From Streptomyces caelestis (lineage in GTDB: Bacteria; Actinomycetota; Actinomycetes; Streptomycetales; Streptomycetaceae), in contig NZ_LGCN01000051.1 of NCBI RefSeq assembly GCF_001279005.1, positions 62,001 through 126,000 of the forward strand: 64,000 nucleotides of DNA. Reading direction: 5' to 3'. Both the position numbers and the translations under genes were made by a program. Of this stretch, positions 16,081 to 25,028 are shown one piece after another. Position 1 is the stretch's first letter. Each line of letters opens with the position of its first letter. Under the pieces are notes generated by a model, which worked only from the letters and a program-made list of their open reading frames with translations, was not told where the DNA came from and made no database searches.

Positions 16081-18981
16081 ATGGCCGAGCGGACCGTGAC
16101 GGCCGCCGGGCGGGACACCGCCGGACCCGGCGGTGCGGGCGGCACGGACGTCCCCGTCCGGCTCGCGGCCGTCTTCCTCCCGGCGCCCCTGCCGCGCGAG
16201 GGACGCGTCGCCTTCTACGACCCCGAGGGCGGCCCCGACGGCGAAGGGCAGCCCGAACCGCCCGACGCCTGCGTACCGCGCACCGACCTCATCGTCGTCC
16301 GCCCGCACGGCACGGGGGTGCGGCGGCGGACGACCCCGGCGTTCTCCCTCCCCGTCGACGAGGCCCTCCCGCTGCTGGTCCGCGCCCGGCACGATCCCGC
16401 GGCCCACCCCGCCACCGCCTGCTGGGGCGCCGCCGCCCTGCACGCCCTGCGGCTCACCGCCCGCGGCCGGCTGCTGCCCGGCCTGACCGCCGCCGGCCAC
16501 GACGCCTGGCGCGCCGGCCCGCTCGACCCCGACGACGTGGCGCACCTGCGCGCGGTGGCCGCCGCCCTGCCGTACGAGGGCCACGCCGTCCCGCTGCCCG
16601 GCCCCGGCCCTCTCCGGCTGCCCCGGCCGGAGGCGCTGGTGCGCGCCTTCCTGGACGCGGTCGCCGACACCCTGCCCCGCACCCCGGCCGCGCCGTACGC
16701 CGCGGGGCTCCCGTTCGCCGCGCGCCCGGCGCAGCGGCTGCCCGGCGCCCGCGACTGGGCCGCCGAGGTCGCCGCCGGCATGGACGCCGGCGTACGGATC
16801 TCGCTCCGCCTGGACCTGTCCGCGTACGACCTCTTCGACGCCGGCGGGGGAGCCGGTGGGGACGGGAGCGCCGCGCGGAGCGCGGGAGCCGCGATCGTGC
16901 AGGTGCACAGCCTCGCCGACCCGACCCTGGTGGCCGACGCGACGGCGCTGTGGGCGGGCGCGGCGGACGACGCCTTCGGCCCGCGCGCGCGGGTGGACGC
17001 CGCCCTCGCGGTGCGCCGCGCGGCCCGGGTCTGGCCGCCGCTGGACCGGCTCTCCGACCAGGACGTGCCGGACGTACTGGCCCTGTCCGAGGAGGAGCTG
17101 AACGACCTGCTGGGCGTGGCGGCCACCCGGCTCGCCGCGGCCGGGGTCGCCGTGCACTGGCCCCGGGACCTCGCCCAGGACCTGACCGTCACGGCGGTGG
17201 TCCGCCCGGCCCCCGGCTCGGCGACCGACGGCACCGGTTTCTTCGAGAGCGGGGACCTGCTGCGGTTCGGCTGGCAGCTCGCCCTCGGCGGCGACCCGCT
17301 CACCGAGGCCGAGATGGACGCCCTGGCCGAGGCCCACCGCCCGGTCGTACGGCTGCGCGACCAGTGGGTGCTGGTCGACCCCGCCCTCGTCCGCAAGGCC
17401 CGCAAACGGGACCTGGGGCTGCTCGACCCGGTCGACGCGCTGTCCGTCGTCCTCACCGGCCACGCGGAGGTCGACGGGGAGACGGTCGAGGCGGTGCCGG
17501 CCGGCGCCCTCGCCACCCTCCGCGACCGCCTGACCGCCGGGGTGCGGCCCGCCGACCCGCCGCCCGGCCTCGACGCCACCCTGCGCGACTACCAGCTGCG
17601 GGGCCTGGCCTGGCTGGACCTCATGACCTCCCTCGGCCTCGGCGGCTGCCTCGCCGACGACATGGGCCTGGGCAAGACCATCACCCTCATCGCGCTGCAC
17701 CTGAAGCGGGCCCGCACCGAGCCGACCCTGGTGGTCTGCCCGGCCTCGCTGCTCGGCAACTGGCAGCGGGAGATCACCCGGTTCGCGCCCGGCGTCCCCG
17801 TGCGCCGCTTCCACGGCCCCGACCGCACCCTGGACGGCCTCGACGGCGGCTTCGTCCTCACCACCTACGGCACCATGCGCTCCGCCGCCCCGGACCTGGC
17901 CGGGCGGACGTGGGGCATGGTCGTCGCCGACGAGGCGCAGCACGTCAAGAACCCCCACTCCGCGACCGCGAAGGCGCTGCGCACGATCCCGGCCCCCGCG
18001 CGGGTGGCGCTCACCGGCACCCCCGTGGAGAACAACCTCTCCGAGCTGTGGGCCCTCCTCGACTGGACGACACCCGGACTCCTCGGCCCGCTGCAGTCCT
18101 TCCGGGCCCGGCACGCGCGCGCCGTGGAGACCGGCGAGGACGAGGAGGCCGCCGAGCGCCTCGCCCGCCTGGTCCGCCCCTTCCTGCTGCGGCGCAAGAA
18201 GTCCGACCCCGGCATCGTCCCCGAGCTGCCGCCCAAGACCGAGACGGACCACCCCGTACCGCTCACCCGTGAACAGGCCGCGCTGTACGAGGCCGTGGTG
18301 CGCGAGTCGATGCACGCCATCGAGGGCGCGCAGGGCATGGGCCGGCGCGGACTGGTGCTGAAGCTGCTGACCTCGCTCAAGCAGATCTGCGACCACCCGG
18401 CGCTCTACCTCAAGGAGGAGCACGCGCACGCCGGGGGCGACCGGCTCGCGGCCCGTTCCGGGAAACTCGCCCTGCTGGACGAGCTGCTGGACACCCTGCT
18501 CGCCGAGGACGGCTCCGCCCTGGTCTTCACGCAGTACGTCGGGATGGCCCGCCTGATCACCGCGCACCTCGCCGGGCGCGCGGTCCCCGTCGACCTCCTC
18601 CACGGCGGTACGCCGGTGGCGGAGCGGGAGCGCATGGTGGACCGCTTCCAGAGCGGCGCGACCCCGGTCCTGGTGCTCTCCCTCAAGGCCGCCGGCACCG
18701 GCCTGAACCTCACCCGGGCGGGTCACGTCGTCCACTTCGACCGCTGGTGGAACCCCGCGGTGGAGGAGCAGGCCACCGACCGCGCCTACCGCATCGGCCA
18801 GACCCAGCCCGTCCAGGTCCACCGTCTCGTCACCGAGGGCACGGTCGAGGACCGCATCGCCGAGATGCTGGAGTCCAAGCGCGCCCTCGCCGACGCCGTC
18901 CTCGGCTCCGGCGAGTCGGCCCTCACGGAGCTGTCCGACCGTGACCTGTCCGACCTGGTGTCCCTGCGGAGGCCGGCATGA
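16081..18981 (+). CDS. SNF2/RapA-type DEAD-box helicase-like ATPase
   Basis: The 966-aa protein has an N-terminal SNF2-associated region (about 1-480), the SNF2 ATPase core with Walker A D-D-M-G-L-G-K-T near residue 525, D-E-A-Q-H near 617 and G-T-P-V-E-N-N near 645, then helicase C with F-D-R-W-W-N-P and Q-A-T-D-R-A-Y-R-I-G-Q near 885. It should translocate on double-stranded DNA and remodel protein-DNA complexes. ATG 16081 is preferred over GTG 16069 because GGGAGGTGA lies 8 nt before it. The DNA-damage type promoter suggests a role in repair. It overlaps the SWIM gene by 4 nt. Confidence 0.92.
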   Translation: MAERTVTAAGRDTAGPGGAGGTDVPVRLAAVFLPAPLPREGRVAFYDPEGGPDGEGQPEPPDACVPRTDLIVVRPHGTGVRRRTTPAFSLPVDEALPLLVRARHDPAAHPATACWGAAALHALRLTARGRLLPGLTAAGHDAWRAGPLDPDDVAHLRAVAAALPYEGHAVPLPGPGPLRLPRPEALVRAFLDAVADTLPRTPAAPYAAGLPFAARPAQRLPGARDWAAEVAAGMDAGVRISLRLDLSAYDLFDAGGGAGGDGSAARSAGAAIVQVHSLADPTLVADATALWAGAADDAFGPRARVDAALAVRRAARVWPPLDRLSDQDVPDVLALSEEELNDLLGVAATRLAAAGVAVHWPRDLAQDLTVTAVVRPAPGSATDGTGFFESGDLLRFGWQLALGGDPLTEAEMDALAEAHRPVVRLRDQWVLVDPALVRKARKRDLGLLDPVDALSVVLTGHAEVDGETVEAVPAGALATLRDRLTAGVRPADPPPGLDATLRDYQLRGLAWLDLMTSLGLGGCLADDMGLGKTITLIALHLKRARTEPTLVVCPASLLGNWQREITRFAPGVPVRRFHGPDRTLDGLDGGFVLTTYGTMRSAAPDLAGRTWGMVVADEAQHVKNPHSATAKALRTIPAPARVALTGTPVENNLSELWALLDWTTPGLLGPLQSFRARHARAVETGEDEEAAERLARLVRPFLLRRKKSDPGIVPELPPKTETDHPVPLTREQAALYEAVVRESMHAIEGAQGMGRRGLVLKLLTSLKQICDHPALYLKEEHAHAGGDRLAARSGKLALLDELLDTLLAEDGSALVFTQYVGMARLITAHLAGRAVPVDLLHGGTPVAERERMVDRFQSGATPVLVLSLKAAGTGLNLTRAGHVVHFDRWWNPAVEEQATDRAYRIGQTQPVQVHRLVTEGTVEDRIAEMLESKRALADAVLGSGESALTELSDRDLSDLVSLRRPA

Positions 18982-21095
18982 CCCCCCGCCCCTCCGAGGA
19001 GGCCCGCCAGGCCCTGCGCGCGGCCCGCGCACGGACGGCCGGCGAACCGACGGACCCGGACACGCCGGAGCACCGGCCCGCTCCGGACCGGCCGGCCGCC
19101 CCGGCCCCCGGACGGCCCGACGGCCCCGGCCGCCCCGGCCGCGGACCCCGCCCGGGCGACGTGGCCCGCGAGGCGCTGCGGCAGGCGGTGCGGGCCCGGC
19201 GCGGTGCGGAAGGGCCCGCCGATGCGGCGGAACCGGACCACGAGGACCCCGGCGCACCGGCGGCGGAGGGCGAGGAGCCCCCCGGAGAAGGGCCCCACGG
19301 CGACGCCCCGTCCCCTGTCGACCCGTCGGCCGGGGACTTTGAGGACATCGGGGACACCGGGGACACGGAGGCCGCTGCCGGCGGTGGTGCCGGACAGCAC
19401 GCGCCCCCGCGCCCCGGGGACATCGCGCGGGAGGCGCTGCGCTCCGCACGTGAGGAGGCGCTGCGGGCGCGCCCCGCACCCGGCGACCGTGCGACGGACG
19501 CCGGGCCCCGTGAACGACCCGCCCCGTCGCCCCGGGTTCCGCGCACGACCCGCGGCGACCGGACCGCCGACGCCCGGGTCCGTGAGGTACGGGAGTCGCT
19601 CACGGACGCCTTCCGCATGCCCGAACCTGACCCGGACACCGACGTCGCCCCCGGCCCGGGCGACGCCCCCACGACGCCCGACGACGCCCGCCCGCCCGGC
19701 GCCCTTCCGGCCTCCCGCGCCCTCCCGGCCCCCCGCGCCCGGGACGGGGCCGCGCAGGGCGCCGGCACCCGTCCGTCCCGCACCCCGCGGGACACCGCCC
19801 CGCCCGCACCCGCCGCCCCCCGCTCCATGGCCGCCCCCGCCCGCGACGGCGACCTGCGCCGCACCTTCCCGGCGTTCCCGCCCCGCGCCTCGGACGGCGA
19901 GGGCTTCGCCGAGACCTGGTGGGGCGAGGCATGGGTCACGGCGCTGGAGGAGGGGGCGCTGGACGCCGCCCGGCTCGCCCGCGGACGCGGGTACGCCGAG
20001 CAGGGGCACGTCGACGCCATCACCGTCACGCCGGGGCTCGCGCTCGCGTACGTGCGGGGCGGCCGCCCGCGGCCGTACCGCGTGCAGGTGCGGCTGCGGA
20101 CGTTCACGGACGCCGACTGGGAGCGGTTCCTGGACGCCGCCGCCGACCGCCCCGGCCACATCGCGGCGCTGCTGGACAAGGAGATGCCCCAGTCCCTCGC
20201 CGACTGCGGGGTCCCGCTGCTGCCCGGCCCCGGCGACCTCGCCCCGCGGTGCAGCTGCCCCGACGCCGGCCACCCCTGCAAGCACGCCGCCGCCCTCTGC
20301 TACCAGACGGCCCGGCTGCTCGACGCCGACCCGTTCGTGCTGCTCCTGCTGCGCGGACGCGGTGAGCGCGAGGTGATCGACGCGCTGTCCCGGCTCAGCG
20401 CCGCCCGTGCGGCCCGCGCCGCCCAGGGCAAGGAACCGGAACCCCTGCCCGGCGTCCGGGCGACCGAGGTCCTCGCCCGGCGGGACCGCGCCCTCCCCCC
20501 GCTCCCGGCCCCGCCGCCCCCGCCGCCGCACCCCGAACAGCCGCCCGTGTACCCCGCGTCCCCGGGCGGACCGGACCCGTTCGCGCTGGACCAGCTGGCC
20601 ACCGACGCCGCCGCCCGCGCGCACGCCCTGCTCACCACCGGCCGCGACCCGGTCGGCCGGCTCACCCTCTGGCAGGACGCGGTGCGGCTCGCCGCCGCCC
20701 GCCCCGGTTCCGGTCTGACCGGGGCGACGCGCGCGCTGTACTCCTCCCTCGCCAGAGCCGCCGGCCGCACCCCCGCCGAGCTGGCGCGCGCGGTCGCCGC
20801 CTGGCGCCAGGGCGGTCCGACGGGCCTCTCCGTCCTCGAGGAGCCCTGGGAGCCGCCGGCCGGCCGCTTCGACCGCGCCCGCCCGCTCCTCCTCGCCGCC
20901 GACCTCCCCGCCTTCCGCCCCTGGCGCAACCACCTCACCCACCCCCGGGGCCACGTCCAGCTCCGCCTCGGCCGCGACCACCTCTGGTACGCCTACGAGT
21001 CCGAGCCGGGCCACGACGACTGGTGGCCCCGCGGCACCCCCGACCCGGACCCCGTGGGCGCCCTGACCGGTCTGGACGCGCCGGGCGACCTGTGA
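18978..21095 (+). CDS. SWIM zinc finger protein
   Basis: The 705-aa protein has a SWIM motif C-S-C-P-D-(7)-C-K-H near residue 425 (CxCxnCxH), a zinc-binding DNA/protein interaction module. The N-terminal 280 residues are a Pro/Arg/Asp-rich low-complexity region with repeats of the type D-(V/I)-A-R-E-A-L-R. The rest (about 290-700) is a helical domain seen in actinobacterial SWIM proteins paired with SNF2 ATPases. The ATGA overlap makes the two genes one operon. It probably acts with the SNF2 protein on DNA; the biochemical role is unproven. Confidence 0.88.
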   Translation: MTPRPSEEARQALRAARARTAGEPTDPDTPEHRPAPDRPAAPAPGRPDGPGRPGRGPRPGDVAREALRQAVRARRGAEGPADAAEPDHEDPGAPAAEGEEPPGEGPHGDAPSPVDPSAGDFEDIGDTGDTEAAAGGGAGQHAPPRPGDIAREALRSAREEALRARPAPGDRATDAGPRERPAPSPRVPRTTRGDRTADARVREVRESLTDAFRMPEPDPDTDVAPGPGDAPTTPDDARPPGALPASRALPAPRARDGAAQGAGTRPSRTPRDTAPPAPAAPRSMAAPARDGDLRRTFPAFPPRASDGEGFAETWWGEAWVTALEEGALDAARLARGRGYAEQGHVDAITVTPGLALAYVRGGRPRPYRVQVRLRTFTDADWERFLDAAADRPGHIAALLDKEMPQSLADCGVPLLPGPGDLAPRCSCPDAGHPCKHAAALCYQTARLLDADPFVLLLLRGRGEREVIDALSRLSAARAARAAQGKEPEPLPGVRATEVLARRDRALPPLPAPPPPPPHPEQPPVYPASPGGPDPFALDQLATDAAARAHALLTTGRDPVGRLTLWQDAVRLAAARPGSGLTGATRALYSSLARAAGRTPAELARAVAAWRQGGPTGLSVLEEPWEPPAGRFDRARPLLLAADLPAFRPWRNHLTHPRGHVQLRLGRDHLWYAYESEPGHDDWWPRGTPDPDPVGALTGLDAPGDL

Positions 21096-21110
21096 CGGCC
21101 CCGGAGGTCC

Positions 21111-21476
21111 TCAGCCCCGCCCGCTCCGGGGCGCCGACGGCAAGGGCGCGTCGGTCTGCCGGAGTTCGGCCAGGAGCTCGCTCTGCCCGGCCAGCAGTTC
21201 GGTGAGGATCCGGCGGGCCGCGCGGAGCAGTTCGGCGACGTCGCCGCCGGCGAGGGCGTACCGGACGGTGGATCCCTCCCGGACCGAGACGACGATGCCG
21301 GACCTCCTGAGCACGGCCAGTTGCTGCGAGAGGCTGGACGGCTCGATGTCGATGTCGGCGAGCAGGTCCCGCACCGGCACGGGCCCGTGCTGCAGCAGCT
21401 CCAGGACCCTGATGCGCACCGGGTGTCCCAGCATCCGGAAGAACTCCGCCTTGGCCTGGTAGAGGGGGACTTGCAT
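21111..21476 (-). CDS. ArsR family transcriptional regulator
   Basis: The 121-aa protein has an ArsR winged helix: K-A-E-F-F-R-M-L-G-H-P-V-R-I-R-V-L-E-L-L near residue 10, and recognition helix S-S-L-S-Q-Q-L-A-V-L-R near 48. It lacks cysteines, so a classical metal-thiolate sensor site is absent. A C-terminal coiled helix (L-L-A-G-Q-S-E-L-L-A-E-L) may dimerise. ATG 21476 follows GGGAG. An inverted-repeat operator candidate lies at 21631-21662. The gene ends 15 nt from the SWIM stop, convergent. Confidence 0.85.
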   Translation of the reverse strand: MQVPLYQAKAEFFRMLGHPVRIRVLELLQHGPVPVRDLLADIDIEPSSLSQQLAVLRRSGIVVSVREGSTVRYALAGGDVAELLRAARRILTELLAGQSELLAELRQTDAPLPSAPRSGRG

Positions 21477-21630
21477 GGGTGCGCACTCCCTGTCGCGTCG
21501 GGGATGTTCTGCGTCGTGCGGCGACGCCCTGCGGACGCGTCGCCGCACGAGGTGCCGTCTGTCCGGACCGGTCCTTCCGAGCCGATCCTTCTCGCTCGGC
21601 GCGGCGCGCATCCACGGATGGGGATCATGT

Positions 21631-21662
21631 TGATGTGGTGACGTGAAGAAGTCTTCACATCA
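21631..21662. promoter_or_regulatory. nested inverted repeats upstream of the arsR-like gene
   Basis: TGATGTG (21631-21637) pairs with CACATCA (21656-21662), and inside them GTGAAGA pairs with TCTTCAC (21643-21649 and 21652-21658). The site lies about 155 bp upstream of the arsR-like ATG, in a 217-bp gap that holds no other feature. It is a plausible autoregulatory operator. Confidence 0.4.
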
Positions 21663-21693
21663 TGGGCGCGCGGCGGCCGGGACCCGGGGCCGT

Positions 21694-22068
21694 TCAGACT
21701 TCCAGCTGCTGCTCGGTCCGCTTGAGCTGGTGACGGGCCATCGCCAGGTTCGACCGTGACTTGTCGAGCACGAGGTACAGGAACAGACCGTTGCCGCTGC
21801 GGCCGGTGACCAGCCGGATGAGGTGGTACTGGCTGCCGAGGGTGATGAGGATGTCCTCGATCTGACTGGTCAGCCCCAGCATTTCCATGGTGCGCACCTT
21901 GGCCCGGATGACGTCCGTGTTGCCGGCCGCCGCGACGGTCAGGTCCAGGTCCTTGCCCCCGCCCAGCGTCCCCAGGGCCATGCCGCTGGAGTAGTCGACG
22001 AGGGCCGCTCCGAGGGCCCCTTCGACGACGGTCATGATTTCCTTCAACGACACTTCCACAGTTGCCAT
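21694..22068 (-). CDS. roadblock/LC7 domain protein
   Basis: The 124-aa protein has the roadblock/LC7 fold: an N-terminal helix (V-S-L-K-E-I-M-T-V-V-E-G), a strand pair with A-A-L-V-D-Y-S-S-G-M, and the central helix and sheet to about residue 105. Such proteins act as partners of small MglA/CvnD-type GTPases, but no GTPase or conservon gene is adjacent. ATG 22068 follows AGGGAGA. It reads as a stand-alone regulator of unknown target. Confidence 0.85.
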   Translation of the reverse strand: MATVEVSLKEIMTVVEGALGAALVDYSSGMALGTLGGGKDLDLTVAAAGNTDVIRAKVRTMEMLGLTSQIEDILITLGSQYHLIRLVTGRSGNGLFLYLVLDKSRSNLAMARHQLKRTEQQLEV

Positions 22069-22770
22069 GGACGTCTCCCTCTTCGGTCTTCTCGTGGGCT
22101 GCGTCGGCCTGCACGGGGCGGTGCTTCCCGCCCTGGCCGGTGGTGGCACCGTAGGCGGGCGGCGCAGGCCCGGGAGGACGTGTTTTCCGGGATGACCATC
22201 CGATGATCGAATGTGTGCGTCCCGCACTGCCGTTTGACCGCGATCGGTCCGCAAAGCTCCGGTCCCGCGGCATCACGCGCTCTCCCGGCGGCGAGCCCCA
22301 CGCCCACCGAGCGGCAGCCACCCGGAAGCCGGGGTCCCCGGCCGCCTTCCGGGCCCGCGCCCGCTCATGCTGTCGTCAGGGCGAGGGGACCCGCCCGGCG
22401 GGGCTGCCGGTGCCCTGCGGCGGAGTGCCGTGCGTGATCAGTGATCCGGACCGTGTCGACCGGTCGTCGACGGGGCATGCGTACGGGCCCGCCGCGGGCG
22501 TCCCGGCATGGCCCCGGGCGACGGCCTCACCGGATCCCGCGACCCGGAAGCGGGCGTTCGGCGACTTCTGCGGTGCGGCCCACCACCAGGGCGACGTGTA
22601 CGTGTGCACGGTGGCGAGTCCGCCGTTCCTGTTCGCGAGGGCCGACGATCCCGCGACCCCCGACCGCGCCTTCGTCGTCGAGCTGTTGGTGGGCATCGGA
22701 CGTGAATCCGTGGCTCGCGACGACGGCGTCCCCCGCTTCGCGCCCCGGTCCGGATCCTCGTCGACCCGTA
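22069..22770. other. mostly non-coding stretch with an unrecognised coding relic
   Basis: No intact gene is visible. On the plus strand 22560-22850 reads like decayed coding sequence, with codons giving V-Y-V-C-T-V-A-S-P-P-F-L-F-A-R in one frame and, after a shift near 22750, V-R-I-L-V-D-P-Y-Y-A-G-L-R-P-E-E-A-V-V in another. The family is not recognised. 22069-22560 holds nothing I can support. Confidence 0.35.
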
Positions 22771-23140
22771 CTACGCCGGCCTGCGCCCCGAGGAGGCAGT
22801 CGTGGCGGCGCTGCCGGACTGCCTCCTGTCCGGCGCGGAGCGAGCCCCGGCCACGGCGACCGGGGTGTCGCGCAGGCCGAGGCGCAGGTGCTCGACGTGG
22901 TAGAGGGCCTGCGCCAGGAGTTCGGTGACGTGGTTGTCGTGGAGCGCGTAGATCACCGAGCGGCCCCGGCGCTCTCCGGTGACCAGGCCGAGGGTGCGCA
23001 GCAGACGCGACTGAGGGGAGCGGGCGGACTGTTCCGTGCCGACGGCGTCGGCGAGCTCGGTCGCCGTGCACGGGCCCTCCTGGAGGCGGGCCGGGATCCG
23101 CAGCCGGGAGGGCGTGGTCAGAGCCTGGAGTGCGGCGGCC
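22771..23140 (-). pseudogene. relic of an ArsR-type metal-responsive repressor
   Basis: One frame encodes most of an ArsR/SmtB-type regulator: A-L-Q-A-L-T-T-P-S-R-L-R-I, then a degraded recognition helix (E-Q-S-A-R-S-P-Q-S-R-L-L-R-T-L-G where the family has S-A-V-S-H-Q-L) and G-R-S-V-I-Y-A-L-H-D-N-H-V-T-E-L-L. The conserved H-V-E-H metal-ligand region survives. There is no start codon, because the frame closes upstream where the Fur-type relic begins, and extra residues follow the normal C-terminus. It probably once regulated the neighbouring zinc genes. Confidence 0.65.
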
Positions 23141-23245
23141 GGCCTCGTCGCGTACGGCGTCGGCGCCGCCCGGCGCCTCCAGGTCGCGCAGGCCGCGGTG
23201 GACCGTGGTCAGGCCGATGCGGATTCCGTCCGTGACGGGCAGGGC
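23141..23245 (-). pseudogene. fragment of a Fur/Zur family regulator
   Basis: About 35 codons match the DNA-binding helix region of Fur-family repressors: I-G-L-T-T-V-H-R-G-L-R-D-L (family I-G-L-T-T-V-Y-R-A-L-R) followed by A-V-R-D-E-A-G-R-R. Nothing before or after it in this frame belongs to the family, and it joins directly, in another frame, to the ArsR relic. Its place beside the azt zinc importer suggests a lost local zur copy. Confidence 0.6.
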
Positions 23246-23387
23246 ATGCGGTTCCGTCGGAGAGCGTCCAGCGGCAGCGGCCGGGTCTGCGGTGCGTTCA
23301 GGGTCCGGTGACGTGCGCCGGGCGAGCGCCTCGGCCCCCGGCCGGCGGTCTCGGCGGGGCGGTGGTGGTCGGCTGCGTTGCCGGACC

Positions 23388-24122
23388 TCAGAGTGGTTGC
23401 CAGACGCGGGCCAGCGCCGATGTGGTGAGGATCCGGTCCGGATGCCCCTGTCCGGCGAGGCGGCCGTTCCGGAGCAGGAGGCATGCGTCCGCCGTGCGTG
23501 CGACCTCCAGGTCGTGCGTGGCCTGGACGACCGTCACCCCGTCGGCGACCAGTGCCGTCAACAGGGTCCCGATCCGCTCCCTGGCCTCCGGATCCAGGCC
23601 TGTGGTCGGCTCGTCGAGGAGGAGAAGGTCCGACTCCTGTGCCAATCCCTGTGCGATGAGCGCGCGTTGGCGCTGTCCACCCGACAGCTCGCCCAGCTGA
23701 CGGGAGGCGAGGTCCCGGATCTCGAGCCGGTCGAGGGCCGCGTCCACGGTCGCGTGGTCCCGGCGGGTCAGCCGGCGCCACGTACCGCGCTCGCTCCAGC
23801 GTCCCATCTCCACGGTCTGCCGGACGGTGAGCGGCAAGGTGTCGCCGACGGCTCCGCGCTGCGGTACGAACGCGGGTGGCCGATCCCCGGTGCGGTGGAG
23901 ATCACCGGATGTCGGATGGATCACACCGGCGAGCACGCCGAGCAGGGTCGACTTGCCGCTGCCATTCGGTCCCACGAGCACCGTTGTGGCCAACTTCGGT
24001 ATTTCCGCGCTGATTTCACGAAGCACCGGGCGTCCCGGGTAGCCGGCGCACAACCCGGAGAAGCGGAGGTGAGCAGTCCGTTCCAGGGGCGGGGCGGGTG
24101 AGGGTCGCGGTTTTTTGAACAT
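23388..24122 (-). CDS. aztA: zinc ABC transporter ATP-binding protein AztA
   Basis: This 244-aa ATPase has Walker A G-P-N-G-S-G-K-S-T near residue 47, signature L-S-G-G-Q-R-Q near 140 and Walker B L-L-L-L-D-E-P-T near 160. It powers a metal importer whose permease (24147) and binding protein (26261) are divergent from it. ATG 24122 is chosen over ATG 24131 because a TACAAT -10 box (24130-24135) lies 7 nt before it, making the transcript leaderless; the upstream ATG would fall inside the promoter. A Zur-box-like palindrome overlaps the start. Confidence 0.88.
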   Translation of the reverse strand: MFKKPRPSPAPPLERTAHLRFSGLCAGYPGRPVLREISAEIPKLATTVLVGPNGSGKSTLLGVLAGVIHPTSGDLHRTGDRPPAFVPQRGAVGDTLPLTVRQTVEMGRWSERGTWRRLTRRDHATVDAALDRLEIRDLASRQLGELSGGQRQRALIAQGLAQESDLLLLDEPTTGLDPEARERIGTLLTALVADGVTVVQATHDLEVARTADACLLLRNGRLAGQGHPDRILTTSALARVWQPL

Positions 24123-24139
24123 GGTTTTCATTGTAGTGT
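24116..24139. promoter_or_regulatory. Zur box over the divergent aztA/aztB promoters
   Basis: TGAACATGGTTTTCA at 24116-24130 resembles the Streptomyces Zur box (TGaaAatgatTttCA). The -10 boxes of the two genes overlap each other: TACAAT on the minus strand (24130-24135) for aztA and TAGTGT (24134-24139) for aztB, each 7 nt from its ATG. One Zur dimer bound here would block both directions when zinc is sufficient. Confidence 0.75.
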
Positions 24140-24146
24140 CCTCGGC

Positions 24147-25007
24147 ATGGAATGGCTGACGGCCCCCTTCGAGGTGACCTTCGTGCAACGAGCCCTGTGG
24201 GGCGGGATACTCGTGTCCGCGATCTGCGCGCTGGCGGGCACCTGGGTGGTGCTGAGGGGAATGGCCTTCCTCGGTGACGCCATGTCCCACGGGCTGCTGC
24301 CGGGGGTCGCGCTGGCCGCGCTGCTCGGCGGAAACCTGATGGTGGGGGCCGTGGCCAGCGCCGCCGTCATGACGGCCGGCGTCACCGCGCTCGGCCGCAC
24401 GCCGAGGCTGTCCCAGGACACCGGCATCGGGCTGCTGTTCGTGGGCATGCTCTCGCTCGGCGTGATCATCGTCTCGCGCTCGCAGTCCTTCGCGGTCGAC
24501 CTGACCGGCTTTCTCTTCGGTGACGTCCTCGCCGTCCGGCAGCAGGACCTCCTCGTGCTCGCGGCGGCGTTGCTCGCGGCGCTGGTGGTGTCGGTCCTCG
24601 GTCACCGCGCCTTCCTGGCCCTGGCGTTCGACGAGCGCAAGGCCCACACCCTGGGTCTGCGGCCGCGCCTGGCCCACGCCGTGCTGCTCGGCCTGCTCGG
24701 TCTGGCGATCGTGGCCTCGTTCCACATCGTGGGAACACTGCTCGTTCTCGGACTGCTCATCGCACCGCCGGCGGCCGCTCTGCCCTGGGCCCGCAGCGTG
24801 CGCGGGGTCATGGCGCTCGCCGCCCTGCTCGGCGCCACCGCCACGTTCGGCGGGCTGCTTCTGTCCTGGCACCTGAGCACCGCCGCCGGCGCGACCGTCG
24901 CGGCCCTCGCGGTGAGCCTGTTCTTCCTCTCGCACGTGCTGTCCGGGCTGCGGAACCGCCGTGCGCGCCACGCCCCCGCCCCGGCCCCTGTACTCGAAGT
25001 CAACTGA
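24147..25007 (+). CDS. aztB: zinc ABC transporter permease AztB
   Basis: The 286-aa membrane protein of the ABC-3 (ZnuB/AztB) family has about 8 hydrophobic segments. G-D-A-M-S-H-G-L-L-P-G near residue 43 is the family signature facing the ATPase. It forms the membrane channel for zinc uptake. The mRNA is probably leaderless. The following AztD-like gene begins 21 nt after the stop. Confidence 0.9.
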   Translation: MEWLTAPFEVTFVQRALWGGILVSAICALAGTWVVLRGMAFLGDAMSHGLLPGVALAALLGGNLMVGAVASAAVMTAGVTALGRTPRLSQDTGIGLLFVGMLSLGVIIVSRSQSFAVDLTGFLFGDVLAVRQQDLLVLAAALLAALVVSVLGHRAFLALAFDERKAHTLGLRPRLAHAVLLGLLGLAIVASFHIVGTLLVLGLLIAPPAAALPWARSVRGVMALAALLGATATFGGLLLSWHLSTAAGATVAALAVSLFFLSHVLSGLRNRRARHAPAPAPVLEVN

Positions 25008-25028
25008 AAGAAGCCTGAGGCGATCGTC

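Noticed and set aside
15946..19479. Very long open frame (over 1,100 codons) on the minus strand across the SNF2 and SWIM genes
   Set aside because: It is the antisense shadow of GC-rich coding sequence; its translation is Gly/Arg/Val-rich without motifs, while the plus strand encodes complete SNF2 and SWIM proteins.
22203..22928. 241-codon plus-strand ORF as an intact gene
   Set aside because: Only a short middle segment looks coding, there is no ribosome site, and the end is antisense to the ArsR relic.
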